DNA of 64,000 nt, taken from Caviibacter abscessus. Lineage in GTDB: Bacteria; Fusobacteriota; Fusobacteriia; Fusobacteriales; Leptotrichiaceae. Both the position numbers and the translations under genes were made by a program. The stretch covers positions 21,034 through 85,033 of the forward strand of contig NZ_LOQG01000038.1 in the NCBI RefSeq assembly GCF_001517835.1. Direction: 5' to 3'. The first letter of the stretch is position 1. Each line of letters starts with the position of its first letter. Shown here in pieces: positions 8,727 to 18,504 of the stretch. The notes under the pieces were generated by a model that saw only the letters and a program-made list of their open reading frames with translations, was not told the DNA's origin and did not search any database.

Positions 8727-9814
8727 TGCTATATTTACTACAACAGTTGTTTATAAATCAAGTAAGCTTTTTTAGAATATTTAAGTCTTTAGCAATAAGA
8801 GGATCAATAGCATTTTTTGTTGCTTTATTATTAACTTTAATTTTTGGTGGAAAAATTATAGACATATTAAGAGCAAAAAAATTGGGAGATAAAATAAGAG
8901 AAGAGGGACCTAGCAGTCATTTAAGTAAGGCTGGAACTCCTACTATGGGAGGTATAATAATTATTTCTGCAATAATTATTGCTATGTTAGTTGCAGGAAA
9001 TTTCACAAATAAATATACAGTTTTTCTATTTTGTATGACAATTTTATTTACTTATATAGGTTTTTATGATGATTATTTAAAATTAACAAAAAGTAAAAAA
9101 GGTTTATCAGGAAAGAAAAAATTATTAGGTCAATTAATAATGAGTTTAATAACTTTCCTATTTATATTAAAATTTAGATTAAGTGGAACAGAAGTTGATT
9201 TTTCATTAGTAAATCCATTTATAAAAAATTCATATTTATATATTGGAGCTTTTGCTTTCTTTATATTCATATGTTTTGTAGTCATAGGTTCATCAAATGC
9301 AATAAATTTAACTGATGGATTAGATGGACTTGTAAGTGGACCAATAATGATAGTAAGTATAATATTTCTTATGATTGCATACTTTGCAGGACATAAAGAA
9401 TTATCATTGTATCTTAACATTTACTATATTGAGGGAGCAGGAGAAATAGCTGTTTATCTTTCAGCGGTAATAGGAGCAATAATTGGATTTTTATGGTTTA
9501 ATTTTTATCCAGCTCAAGTATTTATGGGAGATACAGGTTCTCTTACTTTAGGTGGTATACTTGGAATGATAGCAATATTTGTAAAACAAGAGTTTTTACT
9601 TCCTATTGCGGGATTTGTCTTTATCGCTGAAGCTCTTTCGGTTATAATACAAGTTTTGTATTTTAAAAGAACTCATAAGAGAATATTTAAAATGGCACCA
9701 ATACATCATCACTTTGAAATGGGTGGGTTGCCAGAAACAAAGGTTACAGTTAGATTTTGGATAATAACAATAATAATGTGTATAATAGCATTTATGATAC
9801 TTAAAATTAGATAG
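8726..9814 (+). CDS. mraY: Phospho-N-acetylmuramoyl-pentapeptide transferase MraY
   Basis: MraY moves phospho-MurNAc-pentapeptide from UDP to undecaprenyl phosphate, forming lipid I at the inner membrane. The 362-residue protein has about ten membrane helices. The family's motifs are all present: SHLSKAGTPTMGG near the N-terminus, FYDDYLKL with the catalytic aspartates, NLTDGLDGL, FMGDTGSL and MAPIHHHFE near the end. Length and motif order are normal. Its start codon overlaps the murF stop, and murD follows after nine bases, matching the standard order murF-mraY-murD-ftsW-murG-murC. Confidence 0.97.
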   Translation: MLYLLQQLFINQVSFFRIFKSLAIRGSIAFFVALLLTLIFGGKIIDILRAKKLGDKIREEGPSSHLSKAGTPTMGGIIIISAIIIAMLVAGNFTNKYTVFLFCMTILFTYIGFYDDYLKLTKSKKGLSGKKKLLGQLIMSLITFLFILKFRLSGTEVDFSLVNPFIKNSYLYIGAFAFFIFICFVVIGSSNAINLTDGLDGLVSGPIMIVSIIFLMIAYFAGHKELSLYLNIYYIEGAGEIAVYLSAVIGAIIGFLWFNFYPAQVFMGDTGSLTLGGILGMIAIFVKQEFLLPIAGFVFIAEALSVIIQVLYFKRTHKRIFKMAPIHHHFEMGGLPETKVTVRFWIITIIMCIIAFMILKIR

Positions 9815-9822
9815 GAATAGTT

Positions 9823-11100
9823 ATGAAGTATATAGTATTTGGTTTAGGGATAAGTGGAGAGGGAGCAAAAGAGCTCTTGGAATATAAAAAAGAGGAATTT
9901 GTTGTTGTTGATGATAAGCAGGGAATACCAAGCATTAATGCAATAGAAATAACAAATAAAGATGATATTGTTATCAAAAGTCCAGGTATATCTTGGAATA
10001 ACGAATATTTAAAAAGATGTTTAGAAAAAGGAATTAAAATAATATCTGAAATAGATTTAGCGATAAAATATGTGAATCCTAAAACAAAATTAATTGCTAT
10101 TACAGGAACAAATGGAAAAACGACAACTTGCACTAAAATATATGAATTATTAAAATATGCAGGATACAATGTTGCACTTGGGGGAAATGAAGGGCATTCA
10201 TTTGCAAAAATAATAACTGATAAGAATGATTATGATTATATAGTATTAGAACTTAGTAGTTATCAACTAGAAAATAATCCAAGCATAAAACCATATATTT
10301 GTGCAATTACAAATTTAACACCTGACCATTTATTAAGATATGATAGTGTAAATGATTACTATATAACTAAAATGAATATATTTAAAAATCAAGATGAAAA
10401 TGATTATATAGTCATTAATCCTAAAGACGAAGAGTTTAAAAAACTTTTTAAGGATTGTAAATCAAAAAAAATATATATAGAAGAAGACGAGAATTACTTA
10501 GTATTTGAAGGAGAACGTATTATACAAAAGGAAAAAACAAGTTTAAAAGGCGAACACAATATTCAAAATATGAATTTTATTATTGCAGTTGCTAAAATTG
10601 TTGGTGTTGATACAAAAATAATAGAACAGTTTTTATCATCAACAAAGTCTTTAGAACATAGAATGGAGGTCTTTTTTAAAAAAGATATGACTTTTTTTAT
10701 AAATGATTCTAAAGGAACTAATGTTGAATCTTCTTTATTTGCACTTGATGCTTATAAAAATAAAAATCTTGTTTTAATATGTGGTGGACAAGATAAGAAA
10801 ATTGATAATACAAAAATGTATGAGAAAATATATGAGTGTGTTGATTTTTGTTTACTTATAGGGGAAAATGCAAATCAGTACATTAGTGAATTTGCGAAGT
10901 CTGGATATAATTTGTATTATAATGCAAAAACTTTGGAAAATGCTGTTACATATATATCAAAAAATATGGATTTAAAAAAAGAAACATATGTTTTATTAAG
11001 TCCTGCAACTGCAAGTTTTGATCAATTTAAAAGTTTTGAACATAGAGGAGCAGAGTTTAAGAGATTAGTTGTTGAGATAATTGGAGATAAAAATGAATAA
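9823..11100 (+). CDS. murD: UDP-N-acetylmuramoyl-L-alanine--D-glutamate ligase MurD
   Basis: MurD adds D-glutamate to UDP-MurNAc-L-alanine in the cytoplasm. The 425-residue protein has an N-terminal Rossmann-like domain beginning YIVFGLGISGEGAKELL, the ATP-binding motif TGTNGKTTTC near residue 95, the central motif VLELSSYQL and the C-terminal NDSKGTNVESS and LSPATASFDQF segments specific to MurD. AGGA precedes the ATG. The end overlaps the start of ftsW by eight bases. Nothing in it is out of place for the family. Confidence 0.96.
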   Translation: MKYIVFGLGISGEGAKELLEYKKEEFVVVDDKQGIPSINAIEITNKDDIVIKSPGISWNNEYLKRCLEKGIKIISEIDLAIKYVNPKTKLIAITGTNGKTTTCTKIYELLKYAGYNVALGGNEGHSFAKIITDKNDYDYIVLELSSYQLENNPSIKPYICAITNLTPDHLLRYDSVNDYYITKMNIFKNQDENDYIVINPKDEEFKKLFKDCKSKKIYIEEDENYLVFEGERIIQKEKTSLKGEHNIQNMNFIIAVAKIVGVDTKIIEQFLSSTKSLEHRMEVFFKKDMTFFINDSKGTNVESSLFALDAYKNKNLVLICGGQDKKIDNTKMYEKIYECVDFCLLIGENANQYISEFAKSGYNLYYNAKTLENAVTYISKNMDLKKETYVLLSPATASFDQFKSFEHRGAEFKRLVVEIIGDKNE

Positions 11101-12268
11101 TATTATAGATAATGCAACGGAAAGTGTAAATAAAAATAAAGAATTGCAACAGTTTATAAAAACTCATATTTCATTAATTATACTTTGTATTTTGCTTATA
11201 CTTCTTACAATAGGAATAGTTTCTGTTTGGAGCATAAGTTCGCCTTTATCTGAATTGAAACATACAAATATAGGTAGAAAATACATTGGTTTAGTTGGAA
11301 TATCTGTATTTTTGGTTGCAATACCTTCATATTATTTAATACGTTTTAAAAAAATAAGTGAAGGAACTTTAATTTCTCTTTACATATTAGGATTTTTATT
11401 TTTGCTTTCACCTTTAGTATTGGGGCATAAAATAAATGGAGCAAGAAGATGGATTAATGTTTTCTTTATACAATTACAACCTTCTGAATTTGCGAAACCT
11501 ATATTAATATATATTTTTGCGATATATTTTAATGAATTAAAAGATGTTATAAATAAATATATATTATTTTTTAATGTTAAAATGAAAGCACATATGGGGA
11601 TAACTATTATTTGGTCTGCACTGGTCTTTTTTTACTGCTTAGCTATATTATCAGGAAAAGCATTAACATCAACGTTACAAGTTGCATTACTTTCATATTT
11701 GATGTTATGTGTATCTAATGTTGAAAAGAAATATAAGACAGCAATATTAGGACTTTCTTCATTATTATTAATACCTGCGGCATTTTTAGTAAAATATAGA
11801 CTTGAACGTATAACGCAATTTCAAAGCGGGGGTTCACAACAAACTTTAGAAGGACTTACTGCAATAAAAACAGGTTTTTTATTTGGTAGAGGTTTCGGTA
11901 GTGGATTTCAGAAATATTTTTACTTGTCAGAAGCACATACAGATTATATTTTTTCTGCTATAGCTGAAGAATTAGGGCTTATATTAAGCTTAATTGTACT
12001 TAGCTTATTTATCGTTTTAGTAGCTCTTATCTTTTATGCTGCTATAAATGCAGCGGATAGCACTGAAAAATATGTAATATTTGGTGTAGGATTTGTATTA
12101 ACTAATCAAATAATAGCCCATATAGGAATTAATTTGGGATTATTACCTTCAACAGGTATTACATTACCGTTTATAAGTTATGGAGGAAGTGCCTTAATGT
12201 CAAATTTAATTTGTATGAGTTTATTATTTAAAGCTTTAGATAATATGGAATGGAAGGTAATAAAATAA
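11093..12268 (+). CDS. ftsW: SEDS glycosyltransferase FtsW
   Basis: A polytopic SEDS-family membrane protein of about 391 residues. FtsW polymerises lipid II into glycan strands at the septum together with a class B PBP. Conserved SEDS segments are visible: GARRWINV followed by QPSEFAK, then AHTDYIFSAIAEELG, and STGITLPFISYGGSAL near the C-terminus. Position between murD and murG argues for FtsW rather than RodA. The ATG at 11093 (GGAG upstream) overlaps the murD end, and a TTG four codons earlier is less likely. The partner transpeptidase ftsI is not encoded in this window. Confidence 0.93.
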   Translation: MNNIIDNATESVNKNKELQQFIKTHISLIILCILLILLTIGIVSVWSISSPLSELKHTNIGRKYIGLVGISVFLVAIPSYYLIRFKKISEGTLISLYILGFLFLLSPLVLGHKINGARRWINVFFIQLQPSEFAKPILIYIFAIYFNELKDVINKYILFFNVKMKAHMGITIIWSALVFFYCLAILSGKALTSTLQVALLSYLMLCVSNVEKKYKTAILGLSSLLLIPAAFLVKYRLERITQFQSGGSQQTLEGLTAIKTGFLFGRGFGSGFQKYFYLSEAHTDYIFSAIAEELGLILSLIVLSLFIVLVALIFYAAINAADSTEKYVIFGVGFVLTNQIIAHIGINLGLLPSTGITLPFISYGGSALMSNLICMSLLFKALDNMEWKVIK

Positions 12269-13332
12269 TGAAAAGAGTCGTGCTTACAACAGGTGGAACT
12301 GGAGGTCATATATACCCTGCAATTTCACTTGCTAAAAGTTTAAAAGAAGAAGGATATGAAGTTACATTTATAGGCACTTGTCATAGAATGGAAAAAGATA
12401 TTGTAACTAATGCAGGATATGATTTTATAGGTCTTGACGTAGTACCTTTAAGAAGTGTTAAATCTATATTAAAAATGATTTCTGCTATATTTCAAGCAAG
12501 AAAAATACTTAAAGAAAAGAATATAGATATGGTCATAGGTTTTGGAAACTATATTTCAATACCTTCAATTATTGCTGCAAAACTGCTTAATAAAACAATA
12601 TATTTACAAGAACAAAATGTTCTTATGGGTCTTGCGAATAAATATGGATATAGATTTGCCAAAAAAGTTTTTTTAGCATATAAGACAAGTCTTAACTATA
12701 TTCCTAAAAAGTATCATCATAAGTTTATAGTTACAGGTAATCCATTAAGACATGAATTTTACACAGCAATAAAAAGCAAGAATAGAGAAAAACTTGAAAT
12801 ATCTGAGAATGAAAAAGTTATACTTGTAATGGGTGGAAGTTTAGGAGCAAAGCCTATTAACGAAGCAATAATAAAAAACATTGAGAAAATAAATGAAAAA
12901 CAAAATTTAAAATTTTATTGGTCTACAGGGGAATCTTTATTTAAAGAAACTTATGCAAAAATAAAAAATTTAAAAAATATAATACTTATGCCATATTTTG
13001 AAAATGCTTGTGAGCTTATGAGTGCGGCAGACTTAGTAATATGTAGAGCAGGAGCGTCAACTATATCTGAATTATTACAGTTAAAAAAACCTTCTGTAAT
13101 GATACCATATAGTTTTGTTGGGCAAAAAGAAAATGCAGAGATGTTAGAATATGCAGATGCAACAAAAACATTTACTAATGAACAAGCTGTTGAAGCTATA
13201 GATGTGGCATTAAATTTATGCTATCAAGATGATAAACTTGAATTTATGATAGATAATATTTCAAAATTAGATACAGGGAATGCCGTAGAAAATATAATAA
13301 CGATTATAAAAGGAGATAATAGCAAATGCTAA
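12268..13332 (+). CDS. murG: Lipid II synthase MurG
   Basis: MurG transfers GlcNAc from UDP-GlcNAc to lipid I on the cytoplasmic face of the membrane, giving lipid II. The start is taken at the ATG overlapping the ftsW stop (TAATG), with GGAAGG upstream. The product then begins MKRVVLTTGGTGGHIYPA, with the GGTGGHI donor-binding loop in its normal place. Other family motifs are GFGNYIS, LQEQN, a GNPLR segment, MGGSLGA and CRAGASTISELL. At about 354 residues it is of normal length. It overlaps murC by seven bases (ATGCTAA). Confidence 0.96.
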   Translation: MKRVVLTTGGTGGHIYPAISLAKSLKEEGYEVTFIGTCHRMEKDIVTNAGYDFIGLDVVPLRSVKSILKMISAIFQARKILKEKNIDMVIGFGNYISIPSIIAAKLLNKTIYLQEQNVLMGLANKYGYRFAKKVFLAYKTSLNYIPKKYHHKFIVTGNPLRHEFYTAIKSKNREKLEISENEKVILVMGGSLGAKPINEAIIKNIEKINEKQNLKFYWSTGESLFKETYAKIKNLKNIILMPYFENACELMSAADLVICRAGASTISELLQLKKPSVMIPYSFVGQKENAEMLEYADATKTFTNEQAVEAIDVALNLCYQDDKLEFMIDNISKLDTGNAVENIITIIKGDNSKC

Positions 13333-14684
13333 AAAAAGTATATTTTAGTGGTATAAATGGAATAGGAATGAGCGGAATTGCAAAAATTTTAAAACAAAAA
13401 GGGTATGAAGTAGAAGGCTCAGACTTAGAGTATAAAGATGCTACAAAAAATCTTGAAGATTTGGGTATAAAAGTACATATAGGTCAAGTTGTTGAAAATA
13501 TAGAAAGTTTTAATCCCGATTTATATGTTTATTCAACAGCAATTAGAACAACTAATCCTGAATATATATATGCAAAGTCAAAAAATATTGAAATGAAAAG
13601 AAGAGGCGAAATGTTAGCTGATATAGTTAATACTTTTGAAAATAGTATAGCTATTGCAGGAACTCATGGTAAAACTACAACTTCTTCTATGTGTTCAGTA
13701 TGCTTTTTAGAAAAGGATCCTTATATAGTAGTTGGCGGTGTAATTCCTGAAATAAATAGCAATAGTAAAATAGGAACAAGCAATTATTTCATAATTGAAG
13801 CTGATGAAAGTGATAATTCGTTCTTATACTTGTATCCTAATTATTCTGTTATAACTAATATAGAAGCTGATCATCTAGAACATCATGGTACATTTGAAAA
13901 CATAAAGAAATCGTTTATTCAGTTTATAGAACAAACAAAGAAAAAAGTAATATTATCAAAAGACTGTCCAAATATAGAAAGCTTAGATTTAGAAAAATAT
14001 AAGGAAAAATTAATATTTTACAGTGCAAATAAAAAAACTGACATATATGCAACAAATATTAGAAATTTAGATGGAATAACAACGTATACTGTAGTAATTA
14101 ATGATACTGAAATAGGGGAATTTAGTTTAAAAGTTCCTGGTATACATAATATACAAAATTCTTTACCTGTAATATATTTATCATATATTGAAGGATTAGA
14201 TATAAATTTAGTTAAAAAGCATTTAGAAAATTTTAGTGGTGCAAATAGAAGATATCAAGTTATATATAACGAAGAAATAAAAATAATTGATGATTATGCA
14301 CATCATCCTACTGAAATTAAAGCAACATTAAATGCTGCTAAATTAAATGAAAAAGGTAAGATAACAGTAGTATTTGAACCACATAGATATACAAGAACAA
14401 AATTCTTTATGGATGAATTTGCAAAAGCTTTATCTATTGCAGATAAAATAATACTTTTACCTATTTATGCAGCAAGTGAAGATAATGATAGTGGAATAAG
14501 CTCGTATGATTTATATGAAAAAATCAAACAATTTGATAAAAACAAAGAAGTTGATGTTATGCTTCCTATGGAAGTAATGGAATATATATATATGAATAAT
14601 GAACCTACAGATATATACATTTTTATGGGGGCAGGAACAGTTTCTAAATTTGCTTATAGATTAGTAAATAAAATAAAAGGGTAG
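13326..14684 (+). CDS. murC: UDP-N-acetylmuramate--L-alanine ligase MurC
   Basis: MurC adds L-alanine to UDP-MurNAc, the first amino-acid step of the stem peptide. The 452-residue cytoplasmic protein shows the N-terminal FSGINGIGMSGIAKIL motif, the ATP loop GTHGKTTTSSM, EADESDNSF, ITNIEADHLEHHG, and a C-terminal DDYAHHPTEI and FEPHRYTRT, all typical of MurC. Motif order and length are normal. It overlaps the end of murG and is followed immediately by murB, so the early cytoplasmic steps of murein synthesis are coded together. Confidence 0.97.
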   Translation: MLKKVYFSGINGIGMSGIAKILKQKGYEVEGSDLEYKDATKNLEDLGIKVHIGQVVENIESFNPDLYVYSTAIRTTNPEYIYAKSKNIEMKRRGEMLADIVNTFENSIAIAGTHGKTTTSSMCSVCFLEKDPYIVVGGVIPEINSNSKIGTSNYFIIEADESDNSFLYLYPNYSVITNIEADHLEHHGTFENIKKSFIQFIEQTKKKVILSKDCPNIESLDLEKYKEKLIFYSANKKTDIYATNIRNLDGITTYTVVINDTEIGEFSLKVPGIHNIQNSLPVIYLSYIEGLDINLVKKHLENFSGANRRYQVIYNEEIKIIDDYAHHPTEIKATLNAAKLNEKGKITVVFEPHRYTRTKFFMDEFAKALSIADKIILLPIYAASEDNDSGISSYDLYEKIKQFDKNKEVDVMLPMEVMEYIYMNNEPTDIYIFMGAGTVSKFAYRLVNKIKG

Positions 14685-14693
14685 GTGATAAGC

Positions 14694-15536
14694 GTGATAA
14701 AAGAACAAAATGTAACAATGAAACCTTATTCAAATATGAAAATAGGTGGAATTGCTAAAAGTTTAACTTTTATAGAAGATGAAAAAGAATTAATTGATTT
14801 TTTTAATAAAGATGAAAGATACTACCTTTTAGGTAATGGAACTAATACTTTAATAAATGATGAATATTTAGATATTAATTTTGTAAGTTTAAAAAAGCTT
14901 AATAAAATAGAAAAAATTTCACAAAATACAGTTTATGCACAAGCTGGAGCTGATTTATCTGACTTAATATCTTTTATGGAAAAAAACGATTTGTCAGGAC
15001 TTGAGAATATTTCAGGAATCCCTGGTTCTATAGGTGGTTTAGTTAATATGAATGGTGGAGCCTATGGTACTACTATATTTGATAAAATAGAGAGTGTTAA
15101 GATTTTTATAACTGATAAAAATGAAATAAAAGTTTTTAAAAAACAAGATATAGAACATAGATATAGAGGTACAGCTATAAAGGATAATCATTGGATAGTT
15201 ATAGGTGCTACTTTTGTTTTTGATAAAGGATTTGATAAAGAAGCTTCTCAAGATAAAATAAATAAGAGAAAAAATAATCATCCCTTAGATTTTCCTAATC
15301 TTGGTTCGACTTTTAAAAACCCTGAAGGAAATTTTGCAGCACAGTTAATATCAGATTGTGAATTAAAGGGTTACAGAATAGGTGATATGGAAGTATCGCC
15401 AAAACATCCTAATTTTTTAATAAATCATGGTAATGGTAAATTTAGCGATGTTTTAGAATTAATAAATAACATAAAAAAAACTGTTTTTGAAAAGACAGGT
15501 ATAATGCTTGATACAGAAATAATAATAATAAAATAA
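14694..15536 (+). CDS. murB: UDP-N-acetylenolpyruvoylglucosamine reductase MurB
   Basis: MurB is the FAD- and NADPH-dependent reductase making UDP-MurNAc from the MurA product. The FAD-binding motifs are present: LLGNGTNTLI, GLENISGIPGSIGG followed by VNMNGGAYG, and RYRGTAI. The catalytic serine lies in NLGSTFKNP. Two GTG starts are possible, 14685 and 14694; the second is preferred because AGGTGA sits five bases before it. Length (280) is that of the shorter type II enzymes. It follows murC directly. Its partner murA lies far away at 56497. Confidence 0.94.
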   Translation: MIKEQNVTMKPYSNMKIGGIAKSLTFIEDEKELIDFFNKDERYYLLGNGTNTLINDEYLDINFVSLKKLNKIEKISQNTVYAQAGADLSDLISFMEKNDLSGLENISGIPGSIGGLVNMNGGAYGTTIFDKIESVKIFITDKNEIKVFKKQDIEHRYRGTAIKDNHWIVIGATFVFDKGFDKEASQDKINKRKNNHPLDFPNLGSTFKNPEGNFAAQLISDCELKGYRIGDMEVSPKHPNFLINHGNGKFSDVLELINNIKKTVFEKTGIMLDTEIIIIK

Positions 15537-15545
15537 GGATATATA

Positions 15546-16040
15546 ATGTTAATAATTTTTTATATTTTAGCTTTAATGGTAGGAATAATGTCATTGTTTC
15601 TTTTACTGCCATATTGGGTATATTTTTTAATAGCCGCTATAACACTTTTTACTAAAGGTCAAATAAATTATTTAGTTGTAATTTGTGTGATTTTAGGAAT
15701 ACTTAAACTTGTAAATAAAAATAAAGGTCCTAAATTTAACTTTAAAAGAACATATTATTATGATAATTCGGATTTTTTTAATCAATTTAAATATCGTAGT
15801 AACTATGACAAACAATACTATAATACATTTGAAAATATTAAAACTGAAAGTGAATATGAAAAAGCTTGTGTAATATTGGGTGTTTCTCCAAACAGTTCTA
15901 TGGAAGAAAAGAAAAAAAGATATTTACAATTACTAAAAAAATACCATCCTGATATAAACCATACAGATGAAGCTGTAGAAAAAACAAAAGAAATAAATGA
16001 TGCTTGGGATATAATACAAAAATATCAAGGACAACAATAA
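15546..16040 (+). CDS. Membrane-anchored J-domain protein
   Basis: A 164-residue protein with one or two hydrophobic segments in residues 1-55, a basic Tyr/Asn-rich linker, and a C-terminal J domain (about 103-160) with the diagnostic HPD in [12 protein letters not shown] domains stimulate Hsp70/DnaK ATPase activity; this type III layout has no zinc finger or substrate domain. It would place DnaK recruitment at the inner membrane. It sits between murB and ftsQ, nine bases after murB, so it is co-transcribed with wall and division genes. A link to division or envelope folding is inferred from position only. Confidence 0.8.
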   Translation: MLIIFYILALMVGIMSLFLLLPYWVYFLIAAITLFTKGQINYLVVICVILGILKLVNKNKGPKFNFKRTYYYDNSDFFNQFKYRSNYDKQYYNTFENIKTESEYEKACVILGVSPNSSMEEKKKRYLQLLKKYHPDINHTDEAVEKTKEINDAWDIIQKYQGQQ

Positions 16041-16042
16041 AA

Positions 16043-16071
16043 TTGAAAAAAAAATAAAATCATGTTAAAAT
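16043..16071 (+). promoter_or_regulatory. Promoter of ftsQ-ftsZ
   Basis: TTGAAA (16043-16048), a 17-base spacer and TGTTAAAAT with TAAAAT at 16066-16071, 27 bases before ftsQ. Spacing and TG extension are both good. Confidence 0.65.
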
Positions 16072-16097
16072 AAAAGTTGAATTTAAAAGAGGTAGCA

Positions 16098-16760
16098 ATG
16101 GATAAATTTGTAAGGCGAATTTTCTTTATACTTTTTCTTTTTGTTTTAATCATATTTGGATTTAGGTTTACTCAATCTGCTTTTTTTGAAGTAACTGAAA
16201 TAAATATTTCAGGGGATAATTTGATGATAAATAGCGACATCACAAATAAACTTCAACATTTAAAAGGTTTATCTATATTTTATGTTAATAAAAGTGAACT
16301 TATATCAGATATATTAGAAGATATCAGAATTGAAAAAGTTAATGTTGAAAAAAAATACCCAAATATATTAAATATTGAGATTATTATTAGAAAACCGGTA
16401 GCGTTTGTTTCTATAGATAATAAATTTTTTGCCGTTGACAGTAATTTGAATATTTTTGGAAAATTTGAAGAAATTAATGATAAAAATATTCCAATAGTAC
16501 ATTTTGATGATAATTCAAAAAATAATATAATAAATATACTAAATAGTTTAATACCTAGTAAAATGTATGATATAACATCGGAAATAGTCGAAGAACAAGG
16601 ATATTTTTCTTTAATATTGGATAGTGGAGTTAGAGTTTTTATGAATAAATCTATTACAACAAATAAACTTAATCAGGCTTTTAAAATATATAGTGATGAA
16701 ATAAAAAATAATAATTTAGAATATATGGATTTAAGATTCAAATACATAAATGTAAAGTAG
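16098..16760 (+). CDS. ftsQ: Cell division protein FtsQ/DivIB
   Basis: A bitopic inner-membrane protein of about 220 residues: short basic cytoplasmic tail, one membrane helix (about residues 7-25), then a POTRA domain starting FFEVTEINISGDNLM and a beta domain. FtsQ/DivIB links FtsL/FtsB to the septal synthases. Sequence is divergent, as is usual, but the order helix-POTRA-FtsQ and position directly before ftsZ make the call secure. The ATG at 16098 has AGAGG upstream; an in-frame TTG at 16077 lies too close to the promoter. It has its own promoter. Confidence 0.88.
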   Translation: MDKFVRRIFFILFLFVLIIFGFRFTQSAFFEVTEINISGDNLMINSDITNKLQHLKGLSIFYVNKSELISDILEDIRIEKVNVEKKYPNILNIEIIIRKPVAFVSIDNKFFAVDSNLNIFGKFEEINDKNIPIVHFDDNSKNNIINILNSLIPSKMYDITSEIVEEQGYFSLILDSGVRVFMNKSITTNKLNQAFKIYSDEIKNNNLEYMDLRFKYINVK

Positions 16761-16771
16761 GAGGAAAATGT

Positions 16772-17857
16772 ATGGACGATAATCAACAATATAATGGATA
16801 TACGAACACGGAAGAACCAAAAGCTAAAATTAGAATAGTGGGGGTTGGTGGAGCCGGAGGTAATATCATAAATAATATGATAGACTCTAACATAACAGGC
16901 GTTGAGTATGTTGCCATAAATACAGATTATCAAGACCTAAATAAATCAAAAGCTCAATACAAAATTAGCATAGGTCATTTAGGAGCAGGAGGGACACCTG
17001 AAACAGCTAGAGTTTTAGCTGAAGATAAAAAATCAGAAATTAAAAATGTGTTAAAAGACCAAGATATGATTTTTGTAACTGCCGGAATGGGAGGAGGAAC
17101 AGGTACTGGAGCAGCACCTATTATAGCCCAAGTAGCAAAAGAATTGGGAATTTTAACGGTTGCGATAGTAACAAAACCTTTTACATTTGAAGGTAAAAAA
17201 AGAGCACAAAATACTGCCGATGGGTTAGAAAATTTAAAAAAATATGTTGATACATTAATCGTAATACCTAATCAAAAATTACTTGAGCTTCCTACTGCAA
17301 AAACATCATCTTATCCTGATCAGTTAAAACTATCAAATGATATATTAAGATTTGGAGTTAAAGGGATAACAGAATTAATAACAAAAATAGGATTAATAAA
17401 TCTTGATTTTTCAGACGTACAAGCTATAATGAAAGATTCTGGAGTAGCACTTTTTGGATTTGCAGAATCACAAAGAGACGAAGAAACAGGACAATTTGAA
17501 GATATTATTAAAGTTGCTGAAAAAGCAATATTTAATCCATTATTAGAAAAAGATATAAAAGGGGCAACAAAGATATTAGTAAACTTAACAATAGGGCCTA
17601 ATTGTAGTCTTGCAGATGTAGATAGAGTACAAAGCTTTATTGCACAAAAAGCTTCAGGAACTATTGATGGTGTTGAAAATGTAATTGCCGGTGTTATATT
17701 TGAACCTGAAAGAGAAAGTGTGGTTGTATCAATTATAGCTACAGGTTTTGATGAAAATAAAATTTATGAAAATTCTGTAAATCAAACAACAGAAACAGAT
17801 GTAAATATAGAAGAAAAAAAAGAAGAACCTATGGAATATAATGTTCCAATCTTTTAA
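16772..17857 (+). CDS. ftsZ: Cell division GTPase FtsZ
   Basis: The tubulin homologue that polymerises into the Z ring. The 361-residue protein has the N-terminal VGVGGAGGNIINNM nucleotide-binding segment, the signature loop GGGTGTGAAP, and the T7-loop region NLDFSDVQAIM with the catalytic Asp. The linker is short and acidic. The C-terminal peptide ends EYNVPIF and lacks the basic LR(x) tail that normally follows the (D)IPxF core. GGAGG lies seven bases before the ATG. ftsA, normally between ftsQ and ftsZ, is absent from this position. Confidence 0.97.
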   Translation: MDDNQQYNGYTNTEEPKAKIRIVGVGGAGGNIINNMIDSNITGVEYVAINTDYQDLNKSKAQYKISIGHLGAGGTPETARVLAEDKKSEIKNVLKDQDMIFVTAGMGGGTGTGAAPIIAQVAKELGILTVAIVTKPFTFEGKKRAQNTADGLENLKKYVDTLIVIPNQKLLELPTAKTSSYPDQLKLSNDILRFGVKGITELITKIGLINLDFSDVQAIMKDSGVALFGFAESQRDEETGQFEDIIKVAEKAIFNPLLEKDIKGATKILVNLTIGPNCSLADVDRVQSFIAQKASGTIDGVENVIAGVIFEPERESVVVSIIATGFDENKIYENSVNQTTETDVNIEEKKEEPMEYNVPIF

Positions 17858-17873
17858 TAAAAGGAGAATAAAA

Positions 17874-18503
17874 TTGAATATAGTATTATTTGGACCTCCG
17901 GGAGCTGGAAAAGGAACACAGGCAAAAGAATTAATTAATAAATACAGTATACCTCAAATATCAACAGGAGATATTTTACGTACTGCAATAGCTAATAAAA
18001 CAACATTAGGATTAGAAGCTAAAAAGTTTATGGACGCAGGGAATTTGGTTCCTGATGAAGTTGTAAATGGGTTAGTAAAAGAAAGACTTCAAAATGATGA
18101 TTGCCAAAAAGGCTTTATTTTAGATGGTTTTCCAAGAACAGTAGAACAAGCTAAAACTCTTGATGAAATACTTATGTCGCTTGGAAAAAGCGTAGAAAAG
18201 GTAATAGCTTTAGATGTACCTGATTCTGAAATAGTTGAAAGAATTACAGGAAGAAGAACATCAATAAAAACAGGTAAAATATATCATTTGAAATATAATC
18301 CACCTATTGATGAAAAAGAAGAAGATTTAATACAACGTGATGATGATACGAAAGAAGTAGTTTTAAAAAGGCTTGAAAACTATGAAAAACAAACTGCACC
18401 AGTTTTAGATTATTATAATAATCAAGGTAAAGTTATTATGATAAACGGAACAAAAACACCAACAGAAATAACAAGGGACATAATAGAAATATTAGGTGAA
18501 TAA
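17874..18503 (+). CDS. adk: Adenylate kinase
   Basis: Adenylate kinase interconverts ATP plus AMP with two ADP. The P-loop GPPGAGKGT lies at about residues 7-15, followed by STGDILR, the AMP-binding FILDGFPRTVEQA, and a long LID with GRRTS and IYHLKYNPP that has no zinc cysteines. The start is taken as TTG at 17874 because AAAGGAGA lies six bases upstream and the product then begins MNIVLFGPPG; an upstream ATG at 17841 lies inside ftsZ and would add an atypical tail. Length is about 209 residues. The adk-map pairing is common in bacteria. Confidence 0.95.
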   Translation: MNIVLFGPPGAGKGTQAKELINKYSIPQISTGDILRTAIANKTTLGLEAKKFMDAGNLVPDEVVNGLVKERLQNDDCQKGFILDGFPRTVEQAKTLDEILMSLGKSVEKVIALDVPDSEIVERITGRRTSIKTGKIYHLKYNPPIDEKEEDLIQRDDDTKEVVLKRLENYEKQTAPVLDYYNNQGKVIMINGTKTPTEITRDIIEILGE

Positions 18504-18504
18504 A

